Positions 5,072 through 8,387 of a stretch of DNA of 8,387 nucleotides are shown here, piece after piece (within the stretch, counting starts at the first letter, position 1; each line of letters starts with the position of its first letter). The translations under genes were made by a program, and so were the position numbers. The stretch comes from Candidatus Nealsoniibacteriota bacterium. Lineage in GTDB: Bacteria > Patescibacteriota > Minisyncoccia > Minisyncoccales > MHMH01. Where the stretch lies: positions 1-8,387 of the forward strand of contig JACPLM010000049.1 of assembly GCA_016186525.1 (NCBI GenBank). The letters run 5' to 3'. Under the pieces are notes generated by a model. That model saw only the letters and a list, made by a program, of their open reading frames with translations, ran no database searches and was not told where the DNA came from.

Positions 5072-6379
5072 TTAGAACTTTTTTAAGAATTCGGCAAACT
5101 CTTCTGCCGCAGGGAGCGTAAAATAAAAAGTGGTTCCCTCCCCTTCCTTAGAGTCGAACCAAATTTTACCTCCATGGGCCTCAATGATATTTTTCGCAAG
5201 GAAAAGACCAAGCCCAGACCCGACGGTTTCCATCCGAATCGGCTTGAAACCTCTGAAAAACTTGCCAAAGACCCTATTTTGTTCGTCTTCGGGAATGCCT
5301 ATGCCGGTGTCTTTAATTGAAACCTCAATCTTGCGGCCAACCGTCCTCGCAAAAATATTTACCGATCCGCCGGTATTGGTATATTTTATGGCATTATCCA
5401 CTAAATTGCGAATAACTAATTTTATCTTTTCCACTTCCACCATCACCTTGGGCAATTTATCTTTAGGTTTCTCGAATATGATTTTAACTCCTCTCTTTCG
5501 GCTTTCTTCTTTATAAGAACCAATCTCGGACTCAAGCATGGGCGCAATGTCGGTAACGGCTAAATTGTAAAGATATTTGCCCTCTTCAATCCTAGCTACA
5601 TTTAAAAGATCGTTAATTAGAGAAATCATCCTTTCGTTGGAGATATAAGTTCTTTCAAGAAAACTTCTTTGCTCTGCTGTTATTTTTCCCAAATCCCCTT
5701 CCAAAAACATCAATACGGTCCATTTAATAGCAGAAAGAGGTGTCCTTAATTGGTGGGCTGCTAAAGAGACAAACTCCGTCTTCATCGCTTCTATTTTTTT
5801 CTCTCTGGTAATATCGTGCAAGGTTACCAAAGATCCTATTTTTTCTTTTTTATTGAATAGGGAAATCTTTGAAACCTCCAAAACCAAATCTTTTCCCATA
5901 GCAAGCTCTTGCCTGAAAATTTCTTTGGCGGACTGTCCTAAAATTTTTATTAACGGCTCTATGGGAGGAAAACCGGCAAGCTCTGCGGGCGATTTGTTTA
6001 TTATGTCAGCTGACTTTATTTTTAAAAATTTTTCGGCGCGGGGATTTATCAAAAAAATTCTTTCTTTTTCATTAAAAACCAAAAGCCCGTCGGAAAAATT
6101 AGCAACAATAGATAGGGTCTTGTTTTTTTCTTCTTCTATTTTTTTTGTTCTTTGCTGAATAACTTCTTCTTGCTTCTCGGCCAACTCGGATAATTCTCTG
6201 GTCCTGGCCCTAACTTTTATTTCAAGAACGCCCTTCGCTTCTTCTAATTGTTCTTTGGTTTTTTTTAGTTTCCCGACAATGCTTTTGAATTTCAATAAAA
6301 TAATTAAGAAAACTAAAGTCAGCCCAATCATGTAGAGGTAATGGATATAATCGAAAATTGAAAACGTTTCCATTTCCAT
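5072..6379 (-). CDS. Membrane-anchored PAS sensor histidine kinase
   Basis: This sensor kinase autophosphorylates on histidine and should pass the phosphate to receiver proteins, probably the two encoded next. Of 435 residues, about 13-30 form one hydrophobic membrane helix with almost nothing outside it. A charged coiled-coil-like segment runs from about 36 to 90, and a PAS domain from about 86 to 195 (FSDGLLVFNEKERIFLINP). The H box is AAHQLRTPLSAIKW with H209; the N box is NLVDNAIKY (325-333); the G1 box is DTGIGIP (357-363); the F box is FGKFFRG; and the G2 box is GSGLGL (387-392). All catalytic boxes are intact. With no extracellular sensor domain, it probably senses an internal or membrane cue through PAS. 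It begins 16 nt after the exonuclease stop. A second ATG lies two codons in. It is PhoR-like in architecture; the stimulus is unknown. Confidence 0.93.
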   Translation of the reverse strand: MEMETFSIFDYIHYLYMIGLTLVFLIILLKFKSIVGKLKKTKEQLEEAKGVLEIKVRARTRELSELAEKQEEVIQQRTKKIEEEKNKTLSIVANFSDGLLVFNEKERIFLINPRAEKFLKIKSADIINKSPAELAGFPPIEPLIKILGQSAKEIFRQELAMGKDLVLEVSKISLFNKKEKIGSLVTLHDITREKKIEAMKTEFVSLAAHQLRTPLSAIKWTVLMFLEGDLGKITAEQRSFLERTYISNERMISLINDLLNVARIEEGKYLYNLAVTDIAPMLESEIGSYKEESRKRGVKIIFEKPKDKLPKVMVEVEKIKLVIRNLVDNAIKYTNTGGSVNIFARTVGRKIEVSIKDTGIGIPEDEQNRVFGKFFRGFKPIRMETVGSGLGLFLAKNIIEAHGGKIWFDSKEGEGTTFYFTLPAAEEFAEFLKKF

Positions 6380-6395
6380 GAAATTCTTACGCCGA

Positions 6396-7265
6396 TTATT
6401 TAAACGGGGGCAATCTTTCTATTAAACTGTAAAATCCCAATTTTTCTAAAATTTCTTTGGCTTTTTCTTTATTATATCTCTCGAAACTGCACTCTTCAAG
6501 GTTAAAATCAACGGGAACGCTCTTATAAATTGCGGCTAGTTCTTTGCTTAAAAATGCCTGTCCTTTGTATTTCACCAAAAGCTCGCTGATTTTGGGTTTT
6601 ATTATGGCTAAGTTTTGATAGAGGTTTTCTAAATCGCCAAACTCTTTCAATAATTCCGTGGCCGTCTTCTCCCCTACCCCCCTGACTCCGGGGATATTAT
6701 CGGAAGGGTCGCCCCTTAAAGCCCTGAAATCCAAAAGTTGTTTTGGTTTTAATCCTTGATATTTTTCTTCCACTAATTTTTCGTCGTATAAAACCGTGTC
6801 CTTCACTCCTTTTCTTAAATTATAAACTTTGGTATTGGAATCGATTAATTGAAAATTATCGGTATCGCCGCTTAAAATAATGGTTTCAGCTCCTGTCTTA
6901 GAAGCTAAGGCAGAGATTGTGCCGATGAGATCATCGGCTTCAAATCCCTGTTTTTCAAAAACCTGAACGCCAAAAGCTCCCAACACTTCTTTTATTATGG
7001 GAATTTGATTATACAGCTCGGCAGGAGTTTTAGGCCTCGTGGCCTTATACTCTTTGTATTTTTCGTGGCGGAAAGTCGGTTGCGGCAAATCAAAACAAGC
7101 GGCAATATAATCCGGCTGGAATTCTTTAACGGCCTTTAAAAAGACCAGTAGAAATCCGTAAACTGCGTTTATCAGTTCTCCGGTCTTGGCAGTTAGGGGC
7201 GGCAAAGCGTGAAAAGCCCGATGAATAACGGAGTTTGAATCAATAATAATGAGGCGTTTTGGCAT
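6396..7265 (-). CDS. Stand-alone 5'-3' exonuclease (PolA N-terminal domain family)
   Basis: This is a structure-specific 5' nuclease of the family that removes RNA primers and flaps and serves repair synthesis. The metal-binding acidic residues are present: D9 in IIIDSNS, D59 in AACFDLPQP, D111-D112 in FEADDLIG, D134 and D136 in LSGDTDNF, and D187 and D190 in RGDPSDNIPG. A helix-3-turn-helix DNA-binding motif follows (about 191-206, VRGVGEKTATELL). The protein stops at 289 residues, just after the segment that in PolA leads into the next domain, so the proofreading-like and polymerase domains are absent. The stop (TAA at 6396) is followed directly by the kinase gene, with no remnant of polymerase coding. 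It could be a split PolA whose polymerase is elsewhere, or a self-standing flap nuclease like ExoIX. The start lacks a Shine-Dalgarno but follows an extended -10-like site. Confidence 0.93.
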   Translation of the reverse strand: MPKRLIIIDSNSVIHRAFHALPPLTAKTGELINAVYGFLLVFLKAVKEFQPDYIAACFDLPQPTFRHEKYKEYKATRPKTPAELYNQIPIIKEVLGAFGVQVFEKQGFEADDLIGTISALASKTGAETIILSGDTDNFQLIDSNTKVYNLRKGVKDTVLYDEKLVEEKYQGLKPKQLLDFRALRGDPSDNIPGVRGVGEKTATELLKEFGDLENLYQNLAIIKPKISELLVKYKGQAFLSKELAAIYKSVPVDFNLEECSFERYNKEKAKEILEKLGFYSLIERLPPFK

Positions 7266-7280
7266 TATCGTATTTTATCA
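7266..7280 (-). promoter_or_regulatory. Candidate extended -10 promoter of the exonuclease-holA gene train, predicting a leaderless mRNA
   Basis: On the minus strand TGATAAAAT (7280-7272) is an extended -10-like element. A 6-nt spacer (ACGATA) leads to the ATG at 7265. This is the same hexamer and spacing as at ruvA. No recognisable -35 lies 16-18 bp upstream, as expected if the TGn extension compensates. No Shine-Dalgarno is present. It sits just past the terminator of the acyltransferase gene, consistent with a new transcription unit starting here. Confidence 0.55.
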
Positions 7281-7282
7281 TG

Positions 7283-7313
7283 AAAATATAAAGCGGACGA
7301 ATTATCGTCCGCT
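7283..7313 (-). terminator. Intrinsic terminator of the acyltransferase gene, stop codon in its loop
   Basis: On the minus strand AGCGGACGA (7313-7305) pairs perfectly with TCGTCCGCT (7300-7292), a 9-bp stem with a 4-nt loop. The T-rich tract TTTATATTTT follows the stem. The stop codon TAA (7304-7302) lies within the loop, and the left arm encodes the last residues (SGR). Confidence 0.75.
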
Positions 7314-7811
7314 GTTTATTTCTTCAATCGATCCTAGCCATTTCTTTAGGCTCATAATCGTCTGATTAGGCGGCGTGCCAAAACAAATATGAAAAGCTGG
7401 AATACTCTTAGTCACGACCGAACCGGCCCCAATCACACTGCTCTCGCCAATTTCTACTCCGGGCAATATCACGCTGCCTGCACCGATAAAAACTTTCTTT
7501 CGTATTATCACTCTTTTCCAGCTATCCGCCCATTCAACGCCTGTCTCAAATATTTGATGAAAAACTCCGACAATAGAACAATTCGGCCCTATCAAAACAT
7601 CTTCTTCCACCTCAACGTATTCAAGATAGCTGCCGGCATTTATGACTACATGATCCGCCAAAAGAACCTTTTTTAAAGAAACTTTCTCAAAAATCCGGCA
7701 TTTCTCACCTACAGTAGAATCGTGGATGGTACAATTTTCTCTAACCTCCGCCCCTTCGCCCAATGAAGATTTTAAAATACGGGACGATCCGTCTATTTCG
7801 TTCTTATTCAT
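7302..7811 (-). CDS. Left-handed beta-helix (hexapeptide repeat) acyltransferase
   Basis: This 169-residue protein belongs to the hexapeptide-repeat transferases, which move acetyl or other acyl groups from CoA onto sugars or small molecules. Imperfect repeats of the [LIV]-G-x4 kind cover most of it: SLGEGAEVRENCTI, DVLIGPNCSI, VFIGAGSVILPGVEIG and SVIGAGSVVTKSIP (106-138). H85 in GVFHQIF is a candidate catalytic base. FGTPPNQTI (144-152) corresponds to the usual G-N-P-A-K exit of WbbJ-like enzymes, but with T-P-P-N. The substrate cannot be told from sequence; surface polysaccharide modification is plausible. It has a strong Shine-Dalgarno, unlike its neighbours, and its own terminator, so it is probably monocistronic. 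It lies between the transposase and the repair gene train with no obvious functional link to either. Confidence 0.85.
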   Translation of the reverse strand: MNKNEIDGSSRILKSSLGEGAEVRENCTIHDSTVGEKCRIFEKVSLKKVLLADHVVINAGSYLEYVEVEEDVLIGPNCSIVGVFHQIFETGVEWADSWKRVIIRKKVFIGAGSVILPGVEIGESSVIGAGSVVTKSIPAFHICFGTPPNQTIMSLKKWLGSIEEINSGR

Positions 7812-7815
7812 TTCC

Positions 7816-7821
7816 CCTCCT
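7816..7821 (-). promoter_or_regulatory. Strong Shine-Dalgarno of the acyltransferase gene
   Basis: AGGAGG on the minus strand (7821-7816), followed by GGAA and then ATG at 7811, is a near-perfect ribosome binding site. It fixes the start codon. It is the clearest Shine-Dalgarno in the window. A TAAAAT hexamer lies just upstream at 7828-7823, but it would start transcription within the Shine-Dalgarno, so the real promoter is probably further back. Confidence 0.8.
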
Positions 7822-7884
7822 AATTTTAAAAAGATCTAAACTACTAGACATATTAAACAAATCGAGATAAAAAACAAGCGGAGC

Positions 7885-7917
7885 AAAACGTACAGAGAAC
7901 GGGTCTCTGTATGTTTT
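7885..7917. repeat. 14-bp hairpin directly after the transposase stop
   Basis: Arm 7885-7898 pairs with 7904-7917 (core TACAGAGA with TCTCTGTA) around a 5-nt loop ACGGG. One position is G-T on the plus strand and A-C on the minus strand. It abuts the transposase stop (TAA, 7920-7918). On the plus strand it is followed by T-rich sequence, and a GGAG tetranucleotide sits just before it (7880-7883). It may be a transcription terminator, an end hairpin of an IS200-like element, or a REP-like site. Confidence 0.6.
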
Positions 7918-8387
7918 TTATTTTAAGGTCAGTTCGGGGGATTCATCGACTTTACCTTTATATTTTATGTAATACTCTAAAAATTCTTGGCATTTACTTC
8001 GGCCACCCATCGCCTCTAAAATAAATTCTCTTTCAGTAACTGAAGGGAAATTAGCACCTTTAAGATAATCTGAATAACTTGACCACTTATAATTTTCTAA
8101 AAATTTAATGACTTTTTTAAAATTACGGACCCCTCGCTCTTTCCATTTTGGCTCTATTAAAGAAGTGGGGTTGGCATGGATATAAGACCATACTATTTTT
8201 AATTGCTCGTCATTCTTTATGGGAACCGCCTTAAAATTATTTTGAAAAACATGTCCTTTGCGATTATGCTTCTTATTAAAATATCCTCCGTAACCCGCAC
8301 CGAATTTCCTCATAAATTTAGTAATCCCATCGTCTTTAAGTTGTTTTACTAACAAATGAAGGTGGTTGGGCATTAGACAAAAAGCCA
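7918..8387 (-). CDS. IS200/REP-associated Y1-type transposase (5' end beyond window)
   Basis: This is the C-terminal part of a single-strand HUH transposase (Y1_Tnp, REP-associated type). The reading frame stays open to the right edge (..AFCLMPNHLHLLV..), so the ATG at 8373 is internal and the true start lies outside. Counting from that methionine, the histidine pair HLH is at residues 4-6 (PNHLHLLV). GHVFQNNFKAV (40-50) matches the family's G-H-x-F-Q-x-x-F-K-x block. Y64 in SYIHANP is the probable catalytic tyrosine, and YKWSSYSDYL is the typical following segment. All active-site elements seen are intact, so it may be functional. It ends next to a hairpin. Genes like this are scattered singly in many bacterial genomes and may be domesticated. 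Confidence 0.9.
   Translation of the reverse strand, partial: AFCLMPNHLHLLVKQLKDDGITKFMRKFGAGYGGYFNKKHNRKGHVFQNNFKAVPIKNDEQLKIVWSYIHANPTSLIEPKWKERGVRNFKKVIKFLENYKWSSYSDYLKGANFPSVTEREFILEAMGGRSKCQEFLEYYIKYKGKVDESPELTLK

Noticed and set aside
7389..7676. 95-codon open frame on the plus strand opposite the acyltransferase, and similar antisense frames in uvrB, the kinase and the receivers
   Set aside because: They lie opposite well-recognised genes, have no family features, and are expected shadows of codon bias.

Overview
The window is an ordinary-looking, AT-rich bacterial chromosome segment packed almost end to end with DNA repair and replication genes. Small compact genes, short or overlapping junctions, free-standing receiver domains, a PolA-type nuclease without its polymerase and a shortened Fpg together suggest a reduced-genome bacterium, most likely of the Candidate Phyla Radiation / Patescibacteria (Parcubacteria-like). 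This is inference from style; no marker gene for taxonomy was compared. The fpg gene ends on TGA, where its protein family ends, so TGA appears to be a true stop. That argues against the Gracilibacteria/Absconditabacteria code, in which TGA is glycine.

Layout, left to right. (1) 1-456, minus: ruvA (Holliday junction branch migration), cut off by the left edge. (2) 471-2369, plus: uvrB, overlapping rpsT (2360-2623, ribosomal protein S20). ruvA and uvrB diverge with only 14 bp between their start codons. (3) rpsT converges on and overlaps holA, and its apparent terminator lies inside the holA coding region. (4) 2610-7265, minus: a tight gene train transcribed right to left: a stand-alone PolA-type 5'-3' exonuclease, a membrane PAS histidine kinase, two tandem receiver-only response regulators, fpg (formamidopyrimidine-DNA glycosylase) and holA (DNA polymerase III delta). 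(5) 7302-7811, minus: a left-handed beta-helix acyltransferase with its own strong Shine-Dalgarno and an intrinsic terminator whose loop holds the stop codon. (6) 7918-8387, minus: an IS200/REP-associated Y1-type transposase cut off by the right edge, followed directly by a long hairpin.

Functionally the region joins nucleotide excision repair (UvrB), base excision repair (Fpg plus the flap/gap-processing nuclease), recombination (RuvA) and clamp loading (HolA). A three-gene signalling module sits inside the repair train and has no DNA-binding output domain. From general knowledge, the Bacillus subtilis order phoP-phoR-polA-mutM places the same four families together, so the association may be old rather than an insertion.

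I see no dramatic new system. The points most worth a second look are: two promoter-like sites with identical geometry that predict leaderless mRNAs for ruvA and the exonuclease; an Fpg with one zinc cysteine replaced and a piece of the N-terminal domain missing; the output-less two-component trio in a repair operon; and several hairpins and terminators embedded in coding sequence. No stretch above 300 bases lacks a gene. I saw no tRNA, rRNA, CRISPR or replication origin.
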